A DNA stretch of 11,797 bases, from positions 1 through 11,797 of the forward strand of contig JAEOTK010000285.1 in the NCBI GenBank assembly GCA_016839875.1, read 5' to 3'. Below the pieces are notes generated by a model. It did not search any database and had not been told where the DNA came from. It worked only from the letters and a program-made list of their open reading frames with translations. Origin of the DNA: Candidatus Heimdallarchaeota archaeon (lineage in GTDB: Archaea > Asgardarchaeota > Heimdallarchaeia > Heimdallarchaeales > Heimdallarchaeaceae). Position 1 is the first letter of the stretch. The number at the start of each line of letters is the position of its first letter. This document shows positions 1-7,914 of the stretch, in pieces. The translations under genes were made by a program, and so were the position numbers.

Positions 1-2635
1 GACTCTGTTTTGCAGTATACATACAACAAACTCTAGAACAGTACTCATGTCTATCTTTATCTCTTGAACCTACACATTGAATGAAAACCACTTTTTCTGG
101 TTCTTTACCATTGATTTTTATCTTTCCACCAGTAGGCCCAGAAGCTGAAACTAATCTTTCAAACTCCATTGCAGAGATTACATTAGGATACTTTTCGTAT
201 CCATATTCAGGTGTCTCTATTGGATCAAAGTTTTCGAATCCTGTAGCAACAACTATAGCTCCTACATTCAGATCTATTATCTCTTCTATCTGTTCATGGT
301 CGATAGCTTCTGCTTCACAAGTTTCAACACATTGCATACACTCTGAGCATACAGAACAAGAAATACATCGTAATGCTTCAGCCACAGCTTCATCTTCGGT
401 ATAACCAAGATCAATTTCTCTGAAGTCTTTGATTCTCTCTTCTACAGGAGCTCTCTTCATCTTCATTCTTGGTCTTTTCTCTTTATCTAGTCTTACAATA
501 TCTATCTTTGTTATATCCTCCTCACGTCCCTCTTTCATGTCTACTTTTCTGAAGTATCTATCTATGGATATAGCTGCTTCTCTACCTGTTCCAATAGCAC
601 TAACAACAGATGGTATTCCTGGAACGATGTCACCAGCTGCAAACACTCCAGATATACTTGTTTCAAATGTGATAGGATCTATTTTGAAAGTTCTTCCTCC
701 AGGATTGGTTTCGATAGATTCAAATCCTGTTAAATCTGGTTTTTGCCCTATTGCTAATATTATTGTATCTCCTTTAATTGTTGGTGCAGGTGTATCATCA
801 CAAAATTCTGGTTGAAATGTGCCATCCTCTTCATAGACAGATTCACAGACCATTGTTTCCAAACCTGTAACCTTACCTTTAGAACTGAGAATTTTCTTAG
901 GTCCTAGTTCATTCCAGAAGATTACTCCTTCTTCTTCAGCTTCTTCAATTTCCCAAACATCAGCTGGCATCCTATCTTTTAGAGCAAGATCTCGGGTTTC
1001 AAGACATACAACATGAACTTCTTTTCCACCAACTCTCAGAGCAACTTTTGCAGCATCCATTGCGACATTTCCACCGCCAACAACGATAATCTTTTCTCCA
1101 AAGCCAGGAATTTTTTCACTTATTTTAGCTGCTTTTAAGAATGTTAAACCTTCGATTGTTTCTACATCTTCTCCTCCATCAACTGTGAGATGAGCAGGTA
1201 ATTGAGCTCCTATTCCTACATAAACTGCATCGTATTTTTCTTTTAGTTCATCAAGAGAAATATCTTTTCCAATTTTAGTTTTGTTGATATATTCAATTCC
1301 TTGATCAAACAATCTTTGAATATCATATAGTGCAATATCTACAGGTAAACGATATGATGGTAAACAACTTGTCATAATTCCTCCCGGAACTTCTGCTTCA
1401 TCATATACAGTTACAGAATATCCTTCTTGTAGTAAGTGCATTGCGCAAGATAATCCAGAAGGACCTGCACCTACTACTGCAACCTTTTCTTCTTTGGTTG
1501 GAGTGATTTTTTCTGGTGGAGGTTCATTGTTCATCCTATTATAGTCAGCTGCAAATCTCTTGAGTTGCATAATAGATATAGGCTCATCAATATCAGCTCT
1601 CTTACACACTTCTTCACAAGGATGATGACAAACTCTTCCACAAACTGATGGAAATGGATTTTTATCTCTTATGACTTCTAAAGCTTCCTTGTATTTTCCA
1701 ATACCAATTAATTGAACATAACCTTGTGCATTGTTGTTTGCAGGACATGTTACTTTACATGGAGAATACTCATCCAATTTTTCGATTGTATATTTCTGTG
1801 GAACAGCTTGAGGGAAGGGTATGTAAATCGCTTTTCTAGTAGAAATTCCTGCATTATATTCATCTGATTCAACAACAGGACAGTTTTCAACACAATCACC
1901 ACAGGCAGTACATTTAGTCATATCAATAAACCTAGGTTTCTTACGTACTTTCACTTCAAAATTACCAACATACCCTTCCACTTCTTGAATTTCAGAGTAT
2001 GTTAGAAGTTCGATGTTAGGATGTCTATTTATGTCCACCATTTTTGGTGTTAGAATGCAAGCTGAACAATCTAATGTTGGAAAGGTTTTATCTAGTTGAG
2101 CCATTTTACCACCGATACTAGGTGTTTTTTCAACAAGATATGTTTTGAAACCCATATTACCAATATCTAAAGCTGCTTGAATACCTGCTATACCACCGCC
2201 TATCACCAAAGCTTCATGTGTAACTCCAACAGATTTCTTTTCTAAAGGTTGCATAAGGGGAGCTCGAACAACAGCTGCTTTCACTAATGCAGTAGCCTTC
2301 TCTGTTCCCATTTCTATATCTTTATGAACCCAAGAAACTTGTTCTCGAATATTCACCATTTCTAAACAATAAGGATTCAATCCTTTATCTTCAAGTACTG
2401 CTCTAAATGTTGGTTCGTGCATTCGAGGAGAACAAGAAGCTACTATAATCTTATCAAGATCTAGTTCATCTATATCTGTCTTAATCAACTCTTGACCAGG
2501 ATCTGAGCACATATATTTGTAGAATCTACTCACTGCTACATTAGGGAAATCTTTTGCTTCTTCTGCTACTTTTTCAACATTAACTGTAGCTCCTATGTTG
2601 ATCCCACATTCACAAACATATACTCCTATTTTCAT
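1..2635 (-). CDS. hdrA: HdrA with inserted GltD/NfnB-like FAD-NAD(P) module, C-terminus cut by window edge
   Basis: I translated 878 uninterrupted codons from the ATG at 2635 to base 1; no stop is reached. Residues 1-285 are HdrA: N-terminal cysteine region (VCECG, CSDPGQ, CSPRMHEP), FAD motif GGGIAG at 146-151, LDCSACILTPKM near 188-199, and a ferredoxin motif CTACGDCVENCP at 242-253. Residues about 290-750 are a GltD-like unit: iron-sulfur segment with Cys 293, 297, 332, 336, 340 and 344, FAD motif GAGPSG at 389-394, nucleotide motif VVGGGNVAMDAA at 518-529, and AAGD at 666-669. HdrA then resumes with six cysteines at 757-773 and ATGFENFDP, ending in the CSRVCCMYTAKQ region. The expected end (rest of the FAD domain and C-terminal ferredoxins) is missing. 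The site AAGGTGAT lies just upstream and overlaps the stop of the preceding hdrA. Likely role: flavin-based bifurcation with its own pyridine nucleotide site. The domain calls are firm; the role is inferred. Confidence 0.9.
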   Translation of the reverse strand, partial: MKIGVYVCECGINIGATVNVEKVAEEAKDFPNVAVSRFYKYMCSDPGQELIKTDIDELDLDKIIVASCSPRMHEPTFRAVLEDKGLNPYCLEMVNIREQVSWVHKDIEMGTEKATALVKAAVVRAPLMQPLEKKSVGVTHEALVIGGGIAGIQAALDIGNMGFKTYLVEKTPSIGGKMAQLDKTFPTLDCSACILTPKMVDINRHPNIELLTYSEIQEVEGYVGNFEVKVRKKPRFIDMTKCTACGDCVENCPVVESDEYNAGISTRKAIYIPFPQAVPQKYTIEKLDEYSPCKVTCPANNNAQGYVQLIGIGKYKEALEVIRDKNPFPSVCGRVCHHPCEEVCKRADIDEPISIMQLKRFAADYNRMNNEPPPEKITPTKEEKVAVVGAGPSGLSCAMHLLQEGYSVTVYDEAEVPGGIMTSCLPSYRLPVDIALYDIQRLFDQGIEYINKTKIGKDISLDELKEKYDAVYVGIGAQLPAHLTVDGGEDVETIEGLTFLKAAKISEKIPGFGEKIIVVGGGNVAMDAAKVALRVGGKEVHVVCLETRDLALKDRMPADVWEIEEAEEEGVIFWNELGPKKILSSKGKVTGLETMVCESVYEEDGTFQPEFCDDTPAPTIKGDTIILAIGQKPDLTGFESIETNPGGRTFKIDPITFETSISGVFAAGDIVPGIPSVVSAIGTGREAAISIDRYFRKVDMKEGREEDITKIDIVRLDKEKRPRMKMKRAPVEERIKDFREIDLGYTEDEAVAEALRCISCSVCSECMQCVETCEAEAIDHEQIEEIIDLNVGAIVVATGFENFDPIETPEYGYEKYPNVISAMEFERLVSASGPTGGKIKINGKEPEKVVFIQCVGSRDKDRHEYCSRVCCMYTAKQS
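2058..2105. repeat. 48-base exact repeat, copy in the HdrA-GltD fusion gene
   Basis: This stretch is identical base for base to 4017-4064 in the neighbouring hdrA, with mismatches directly on both sides. It encodes the segment around MAQLDKTFPTLDCSAC. Identity at third codon positions over 48 bases goes beyond protein-level conservation and marks recent duplication or gene conversion between the paralogues. Confidence 0.85.
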
Positions 2636-2647
2636 TTCTTATCACCT

Positions 2648-4594
2648 TTATTTAGAAAGAATTCCTCCTATTTGTGCAAGAACTTGTTTGTTACTATAAT
2701 GTTTCATAGTGATAGCACCCGTTGGACAAGCTGCAGCGCATGACCCACAACCTTTGCACATGACATCATTAATTTTCATGATCTTATCTTCACTTGCAAA
2801 TTCCAAAGCGGAGAAAGAGCATAAGCTTTCACATATTCTACAACCACTACATAGATCTTCATCTATAACAGCTGATATTGCTTCAACAATCACTTTACCT
2901 TGTGCAAGAGGAGCTGCAGCTCTTACTGCTGCACCACTTGCTTGTGCAACTGAATCAGGAATATCTTTAGGACTTTGGCAACATCCAGCTAAAAATATTC
3001 CATCAGTAAAAGTATCTATAGGTCGTAATTTTGGATGAGCTTCTAAGAAGAAACCATCTGAACTAACACTAATATTCAGTTTTCTTGCCATCTCCTTTGC
3101 ATCAGCTTTTGGAATAAGTCCTGTTGCCAAAACTACAAGATCAGCTTCAATATCAGGATGACCCTCAGCTTTGACAACAACGCCTTCTCCATTCTCTAGA
3201 ACGTGTATAGGATCTTCTAGTTCCCTGCGTCTATATTCAACATCTTCATCCAATACACGATTATAAAATTCTTCAAATCCTTTACCATAAGCTCTAACAT
3301 CTGTATTATAAACAACAATCTCTGAGTCAGGAAACTTATCTCTTACCATATGTGCTTGCTTTGCAGTATACATACAACATACTCTTGAGCAGTATGTGTT
3401 TCCTTCTTTATCTCTTGAACCAACACACTGAATGAAAACAACTTTTTCAGGTTCTTTACCATTAACTTCAAGATGACCTTCAGTTGGTCCTGAAGCATTC
3501 ACAAGTCTCTCAAATTCCATACCAGTTATTACGTTTGGATATTTACCATAACCATATTCTGGAGTTTCCTCAGGATTGAAATTATCAAACCCAGTAGCTA
3601 CAATAATTGTTCCTACTTCAATGTCAATAAACTCCTCTTTTTGATCGAAATCTATCGCATTCTGTTCACATGCTGCAACACACAATAATTCATCTCCACA
3701 TTTACCAAATCTAAGCATGTTACAGCGGTTCGGATCAATTGTATATTTCAAAGGAACAGCTTGTGGAAATGGAACATAAATTGAGCTTCTTTTACTCAAA
3801 TTTTCATCAAACTCGTTTAATACTCTACCTTTATGACGACAAGCTTCTGCACACAAACCACAACCAACACATTTCTCAACATCAACGTATCTAGGTTTCT
3901 TCTTTATTTTCACTTCGAAGTTACCAATGTATCCATTTACCTCTTCAATTTCTGAATAAGTAAGTAGTTCAATGTTAGGATGTCTATTCGCATCTACCAT
4001 TTTTGGTGTAAGAATACAAGCTGAACAATCTAATGTTGGAAAGGTTTTATCTAGTTGAGCCATTCGACCTCCAATGCTTGGACTTTTCTCAACCAAGTAA
4101 GTTTTGAAGCCATCATTTGCGATTTCTAGAGCAGTTTGAATTCCTGAAATTCCACCGCCAACTACTAATGCTTTTGGAATCACACTTACTTCTTTTCTTT
4201 CAAGAGGTTCAAGAAATTCTGCCCTTGCAACAGCTCCAGCAATTAATTCTGTAGCTTTTTCAGTAGCTTTTTCTTTATCACTATGAACCCATGAAACATG
4301 TTCTCTGATATTAACCATCTCAAAACAATAAGGATTGATTCCTGTCTCTTCAACAACATTTCGAAAAGTTGGTTCATGCATCCTAGGAGAACAAGAAGCA
4401 ACAACGACTCTATCTAAATCTAGTTCTTTGATGTCTTTTCTTATGCTCTCTTGACCTGGATCTGAACATGTATATTTGTTTAATCTACTAATTTCTACAT
4501 TTGGTAGTGCTTGTATATTTTCAACAACTTTTGCCACATCAACTGTAGCAGCTATGTTAATTCCACATTCACATACATAAACGCCTATTTTCAC
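2648..4594 (-). CDS. hdrA: HdrA, electron-bifurcating heterodisulfide reductase-type flavoprotein
   Basis: This is a complete 648-residue protein, the usual HdrA length. Visible parts: N-terminal cysteine region (VCECG at 7-11, CSDPGQ at 43-48, CSPRMHEP at 68-75), FAD dinucleotide motif GGGISG at 146-151, LDCSACILTPKM near 188-199, an internal ferredoxin region (Cys 242, 245, 248, 252 and then 291, 299, 305, 309), ATGF at 333-336, CSRVCC at 402-407, and two C-terminal clusters (Cys 582, 585, 588, 592 and 613, 616, 619, 623). In MvhADG-HdrABC, HdrA holds the FAD that splits electron pairs between ferredoxin and a high-potential acceptor. The start codon is GTG, with GGATGTGA upstream and 14 bases from the oxidoreductase gene. 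Oddities: the first ferredoxin has CR instead of CP, and the second has wider spacing between its second and third Cys. It is a tandem paralogue of the fusion gene that follows. Confidence 0.95.
   Translation of the reverse strand: MKIGVYVCECGINIAATVDVAKVVENIQALPNVEISRLNKYTCSDPGQESIRKDIKELDLDRVVVASCSPRMHEPTFRNVVEETGINPYCFEMVNIREHVSWVHSDKEKATEKATELIAGAVARAEFLEPLERKEVSVIPKALVVGGGISGIQTALEIANDGFKTYLVEKSPSIGGRMAQLDKTFPTLDCSACILTPKMVDANRHPNIELLTYSEIEEVNGYIGNFEVKIKKKPRYVDVEKCVGCGLCAEACRHKGRVLNEFDENLSKRSSIYVPFPQAVPLKYTIDPNRCNMLRFGKCGDELLCVAACEQNAIDFDQKEEFIDIEVGTIIVATGFDNFNPEETPEYGYGKYPNVITGMEFERLVNASGPTEGHLEVNGKEPEKVVFIQCVGSRDKEGNTYCSRVCCMYTAKQAHMVRDKFPDSEIVVYNTDVRAYGKGFEEFYNRVLDEDVEYRRRELEDPIHVLENGEGVVVKAEGHPDIEADLVVLATGLIPKADAKEMARKLNISVSSDGFFLEAHPKLRPIDTFTDGIFLAGCCQSPKDIPDSVAQASGAAVRAAAPLAQGKVIVEAISAVIDEDLCSGCRICESLCSFSALEFASEDKIMKINDVMCKGCGSCAAACPTGAITMKHYSNKQVLAQIGGILSK
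4017..4064. repeat. 48-base exact repeat, copy in the 648-residue hdrA
   Basis: Partner of the copy at 2058-2105, in direct orientation 1959 bases apart. Flanking sequence is similar but not identical, as expected inside two homologous genes. Confidence 0.85.
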
Positions 4595-4608
4595 GATGTC
4601 ACATCCTG

Positions 4609-5457
4609 TTACATATCTCCTTCTAATCCCTTAAGCTGTTTATATGAAAAAACGGGACCATCTTTACAGACGTAGAAGTTTCCAATATTACATCTTCCAC
4701 AGATTCCAATTCCACACTTCATTCTCATCTCAAGTGTTGTGTAGACTTGATCCTCAGTAAAACCAAGTTTTTCGAGATTTTCTAGAACAAATTTTATCAT
4801 TATTGGAGGACCACAAGTTATTGCTATTGTATTTTCAGGAGATGGACTCAATCTCATCAAATTGGTTGGAACAAATCCTACAAACTCTTCCCATCCTTCT
4901 TCCTCGACGTCTATTGAAAGATGAACATTCACATCATCTTTAGCACCTAATTCTTTCAGTTCATCCATATAGCAAAGATCTTTTGTTGTTCTTGCTCCAT
5001 AGATTATATCCAGATTTTTGTATTTGTCTCGATTATCAATGGTGTAGTTGATTAAGGAACGAAGTGGAGCTTGTCCTATACCTCCTCCTATGAAGAGGAT
5101 ATTCTTTCCTTCCCATCCCTTTACATCAAAATTATTTCCATAAGGTCCTCTGACTCCTACTGTATCTCCTACATCAGATTCATGTAATGCTGATGTTACT
5201 TTACCTAGTTTTAGAACACTCACTTCGATGTATTCTTTTTGTGTTGGTGAAGAGGATATCGCAAAGAAACATTCACCAAATCCTAGAAGACTCACCATAA
5301 CGCATTGACCTGGAATAAATGTGAAATTCTTTCGCACTTTTTCATCTTTAATAACTAACCTGAAAGTCTTAATCGGTCTCTCACTAGTAGCTTCCTCCTT
5401 TACACTTTCAATGGTAGCTAACCAAGGAATATATGGATTTTCTGCAGTTGTCATCAT
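4609..5457 (-). CDS. hydG: HydG/FlxA-like FAD-NAD(P)H oxidoreductase with C-terminal 2Fe-2S domain
   Basis: The 282-residue protein has the ferredoxin-NADP reductase fold order. A flavin-binding barrel includes FIPGQCVMV and FFAISSSP (64-71). The nucleotide-binding part has IGGGIGQAPL (123-132) and the CGPP signature (215-218). A 2Fe-2S tail has Cys 248, 253, 256 and 264. This is the layout of sulfhydrogenase gamma (HydG), AsrB, FlxA and PyrK. It should exchange electrons between NAD(P)H and the iron-sulfur partners encoded upstream. The start is the first of two consecutive ATG codons; it overlaps the upstream stop in an ATGA and has AGGTGA a few bases ahead. The Arg usual in the flavin motif of plant-type reductases is absent, which from memory is common in HydG/AsrB relatives. 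NADH versus NADPH preference cannot be decided by eye. No signal peptide or membrane segment is seen, so it is cytosolic. Confidence 0.92.
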   Translation of the reverse strand: MMTTAENPYIPWLATIESVKEEATSERPIKTFRLVIKDEKVRKNFTFIPGQCVMVSLLGFGECFFAISSSPTQKEYIEVSVLKLGKVTSALHESDVGDTVGVRGPYGNNFDVKGWEGKNILFIGGGIGQAPLRSLINYTIDNRDKYKNLDIIYGARTTKDLCYMDELKELGAKDDVNVHLSIDVEEEGWEEFVGFVPTNLMRLSPSPENTIAITCGPPIMIKFVLENLEKLGFTEDQVYTTLEMRMKCGIGICGRCNIGNFYVCKDGPVFSYKQLKGLEGDM

Positions 5458-6473
5458 GTTTCACCTACCTTTCTTATAACATCGATTATGTCAATGTTAA
5501 CTGGACAATAATCGATACATCTTCCACAACCCGTACAAGCTGTAACATCAGAATTCTTGGGGAAATAACTGAATTTATGATAAACACGATTTCTTACTCT
5601 GTTCATTCTAGCAGGTCTTGGATTGTGTCCAGAAGCATGGTTTGTGTATTCAGGATACATACAAGAATCCCATACTCTAATTCTAGCTCCTTCTTTCAAT
5701 GTACTCTCGTCTTGCATATCAAAACAATGACAAGTTGGACAAAGATATGTACAAATTCCACACCCAATACACTTGAAAGCTGTATTGTGCCATAGTTCAT
5801 GATCAAACATCTTGTCTAGCTTAAGTACAATTCCTTCTAATTCCATTTTTCTTGTAATCAATTTATTAGCTTCTTCCTCAACTTTCTTTTTAGCTTCCTC
5901 ATCACCCTTTGATGCAGAATCAAATAAAGATTTAATTTTGCCAATAAGTTTTTCTCCCTTTTCTGTTACTACTTCAACATGATATTTTTCACCAATATCA
6001 GTAAAGAGAATATCAACATTTTTTGAAGAAGTTGGACTATCATCAAATGATGTACAGAAACAGTTTATTTCAGGTTGATTACAACTTAGACCAATAAATA
6101 TTGCTTTGTCTCTTTTTGAATTATAGAATGGGTCTTTGAAATCTCCTTGAAAAACTGGATCTAACATCGTGAAACTTCTTGCGTCACAAGGTCTAATCCC
6201 AAAAATCACATTTTCTTCATTTGGTAACTCTATAGGTTTAATATCTCCTTTTCTTCCAGGTTTAAACTTAAATAGAGTTTCTGTTTGTTTAAAGAAAATA
6301 GATTTTGTTGGAACACGAGGTAAAAGATATTCTAGATTCATTTCTTCTGCTTTTTCAATTTGTATAAAAGTTGAATAATCATTCTCTTCTACTGGTGCAA
6401 ACACTCTATATTCTTTAGTAATCTTCTCAATCATTTCTGGTAATTTTTCCGATTTTATAACTAAATTATCCAT
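5454..6473 (-). CDS. hydB: HydB-like dicluster 4Fe-4S subunit (sulfhydrogenase beta/Flx family)
   Basis: This 339-residue protein matches the sulfhydrogenase beta subunit and anaerobic sulfite reductase A family. The N-terminal part has the conserved GIRPCDARS (92-100) and a Cys-rich CFC (138-140). The C-terminal part has two 4Fe-4S motifs, Cys 235, 238, 241, 245 with CPTCHCF, and Cys 313, 316, 319, 323. A Lys/Glu-rich helical segment lies around 185-210. It probably relays electrons between the HydG-like flavoprotein and the hydrogenase or HdrA parts. The gene starts at ATG 6473 with GAGGTGA upstream, 9 bases after the FrhB-like gene, and overlaps the oxidoreductase gene by 4 bases. A second member of the same family is encoded divergently at 10711-11763, with the same cysteine plan but clearly different sequence. 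Confidence 0.9.
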   Translation of the reverse strand: MDNLVIKSEKLPEMIEKITKEYRVFAPVEENDYSTFIQIEKAEEMNLEYLLPRVPTKSIFFKQTETLFKFKPGRKGDIKPIELPNEENVIFGIRPCDARSFTMLDPVFQGDFKDPFYNSKRDKAIFIGLSCNQPEINCFCTSFDDSPTSSKNVDILFTDIGEKYHVEVVTEKGEKLIGKIKSLFDSASKGDEEAKKKVEEEANKLITRKMELEGIVLKLDKMFDHELWHNTAFKCIGCGICTYLCPTCHCFDMQDESTLKEGARIRVWDSCMYPEYTNHASGHNPRPARMNRVRNRVYHKFSYFPKNSDVTACTGCGRCIDYCPVNIDIIDVIRKVGET

Positions 6474-6482
6474 GATTTCACC

Positions 6483-7466
6483 TCACAAAATAAACTCCTC
6501 AGGATCGTCTGGTCTAAACGTACCAAACAAAGGTTTTTCCTCGACATCAATTCCAGATGTATATTCAAACAATTCTTTAACATCCTTTGCTAATTTCTTG
6601 TTCAATTCCATTAATGGGATATTTACAGGACATGCTCTTTCACATTCACCACAACCTACACATCTTCCAGCTAGATGAAAGGCTCTCATTATATTCCAAG
6701 CTGTATTTTCTGAAACATTGACAGATCTCCTTACCCACTGAGGATTTAGCAAGTCAACCATACATTCCTTACAATAGCATAATGGACATGCTTCTCTGCA
6801 TGCATAACAACGAATACATCGTTCGAAGTGTTTTTCCCAGTATTCCCATTTGTCACTAATACTTTGCTCCTCCAATTCCTTAAGATTCTTGTATTCTTCC
6901 ATTTCAGGAGCTTCAATTTCTTCCCCTATAAGTACATCATACATTGGTGGAGTTGGTGATTCACAGCTTCTACAAATTTCTGAAAGAAGCTCATCTTTAG
7001 GAACTTTATGAGTTTCTCCGCTGAATGTAATTAGATAAGTGTCACCTTCCTCCACAACATCGGTTTCACCTCTTGCATTAGGGAATTTCTTTTTGATTTT
7101 CTTAGGATCAATGACACCGGTACAAGGAATACCAATGATAACAATACTTTCACGCTTCAATCCCTTTTCTTGCATGACTTGTATAAGAGATCGTGCATCA
7201 CAACCTTTAGCAACAATCCCTATTTTTCTAATATCCTCCTTTTCCTCCCTTCCAAGAGGTAATTTCTCTTCTAGTATTGGATAAGATGCCAGGTTTTTAG
7301 CACAAAGAGGATTATATATGAAATTCTCAGCATATTCTGGTGTATAAGCATACGAGGGACTTATAGTAAAACCATATGTACCTTTTTTGTAACCAATGAC
7401 ATACTTTACATCTTCTTGAGCTATGATTTTCTTAGCTTCTTCAATTAGTAATTTCTGATCTACCAT
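6483..7466 (-). CDS. FrhB-like dicluster 4Fe-4S protein (FlxB/FlxC-type electron transfer subunit)
   Basis: The 327-residue protein begins with a region resembling the F420 hydrogenase/dehydrogenase beta (FrhB/FdhB) family, with GIVAKGCDARSL (83-94) and IGIPCTGV (111-118). Two extra cysteines follow in CRSC (165-168). It ends with two ferredoxin motifs, Cys 217, 220, 223, 227 followed by CYCKEC, and Cys 269, 272, 275, 279. Proteins of this kind sit beside HydB-like and HydG-like genes in Flx-type NADH dehydrogenase operons. Its likely role is electron relay, possibly with a flavin in the FrhB-like part; use of F420 cannot be claimed from sequence. The start ATG overlaps the mvhD stop by 7 bases in another frame, with GAGGGTGA upstream. 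The general family is clear; assignment as FlxB or FlxC is not. Confidence 0.8.
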   Translation of the reverse strand: MVDQKLLIEEAKKIIAQEDVKYVIGYKKGTYGFTISPSYAYTPEYAENFIYNPLCAKNLASYPILEEKLPLGREEKEDIRKIGIVAKGCDARSLIQVMQEKGLKRESIVIIGIPCTGVIDPKKIKKKFPNARGETDVVEEGDTYLITFSGETHKVPKDELLSEICRSCESPTPPMYDVLIGEEIEAPEMEEYKNLKELEEQSISDKWEYWEKHFERCIRCYACREACPLCYCKECMVDLLNPQWVRRSVNVSENTAWNIMRAFHLAGRCVGCGECERACPVNIPLMELNKKLAKDVKELFEYTSGIDVEEKPLFGTFRPDDPEEFIL

Positions 7467-7897
7467 ACATTCACCCTCTTTATCTTCTTCATTGGTCCAA
7501 GTTTTCGAATATCTTCTGTCACTTCTTTTACAACCTCTGCGAATTTCTTTCCTTCAGCTGCAGACACCCAAGTCATTCGGACTCTATCTGGCTCAATTCC
7601 CATAAATTCTAACAAATTCTTTAGTATGGACATTCTTCTTCTAGCCAAAAAATTCCCTTGTTGATAATGGCAATCTCCAGGATGACAACCCCCAATTAAA
7701 ACGCCATCTGCACCTTGTTGTAATGAATTAACTACGAACATAGGATTAACTCTTCCAGAGCACATAACCCTTATAATTTTGATATTTGGAGGGTATTGAA
7801 TCCTGCTAGTTCCAGCTAAATCTGCACCGGCATAGCTACACCAGTTGCAAAGAAAACCAATGATGTTTGGTTCAAATTCTGTTGTTTGTTCACTCAT
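7460..7897 (-). CDS. mvhD: MvhD-type 2Fe-2S electron transfer protein
   Basis: This is a 145-residue protein, close to the usual MvhD/FlxD length. Conserved cysteines are at 17, 20, 46, 71 and 76, in FLCNWCSYAGADLAG, MCSGRV and GGCHPGDCHY, the MvhD signature. MvhD links the NiFe hydrogenase (or Flx module) to HdrA. I chose the ATG at 7897, not the upstream in-frame ATG at 7918, because AGGAGG (7905-7910) lies 7 bases ahead of 7897. With that start the gene sits 17 bases after the large subunit stop; the longer version would add MKSGGKK, which is just the translated ribosome binding site, and would overlap the large subunit. The stop is TAG and overlaps the next start. The presence of this gene between the hydrogenase and the Flx-like genes ties the module to HdrA. 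Confidence 0.95.
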   Translation of the reverse strand: MSEQTTEFEPNIIGFLCNWCSYAGADLAGTSRIQYPPNIKIIRVMCSGRVNPMFVVNSLQQGADGVLIGGCHPGDCHYQQGNFLARRRMSILKNLLEFMGIEPDRVRMTWVSAAEGKKFAEVVKEVTEDIRKLGPMKKIKRVNVW

Positions 7898-7904
7898 TTT
7901 TTTT

Positions 7905-7910
7905 CCTCCT
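7905..7910 (-). promoter_or_regulatory. Ribosome binding site that fixes the mvhD start
   Basis: AGGAGG on the minus strand, 7 bases ahead of the ATG at 7897. It falls inside the longer reading of mvhD that begins at 7918, and so argues for the shorter 145-residue product. Confidence 0.85.
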
Positions 7911-7914
7911 GATT

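Noticed and set aside
81..815. Plus-strand open frames opposite the HdrA-GltD gene (81-404 and 429-815)
   Set aside because: They lie antisense to an 878-codon open frame with clear HdrA and GltD motifs, have no ribosome binding site, and show low-complexity Ser/Ile-rich translations typical of a shadow frame.
290..1770. GltD-like part as a separate gene or as a contig chimera
   Set aside because: No stop, start or frame change occurs at either border, codon use looks the same throughout, and HdrA resumes at the homologous position. An assembly join cannot be fully excluded without reads.
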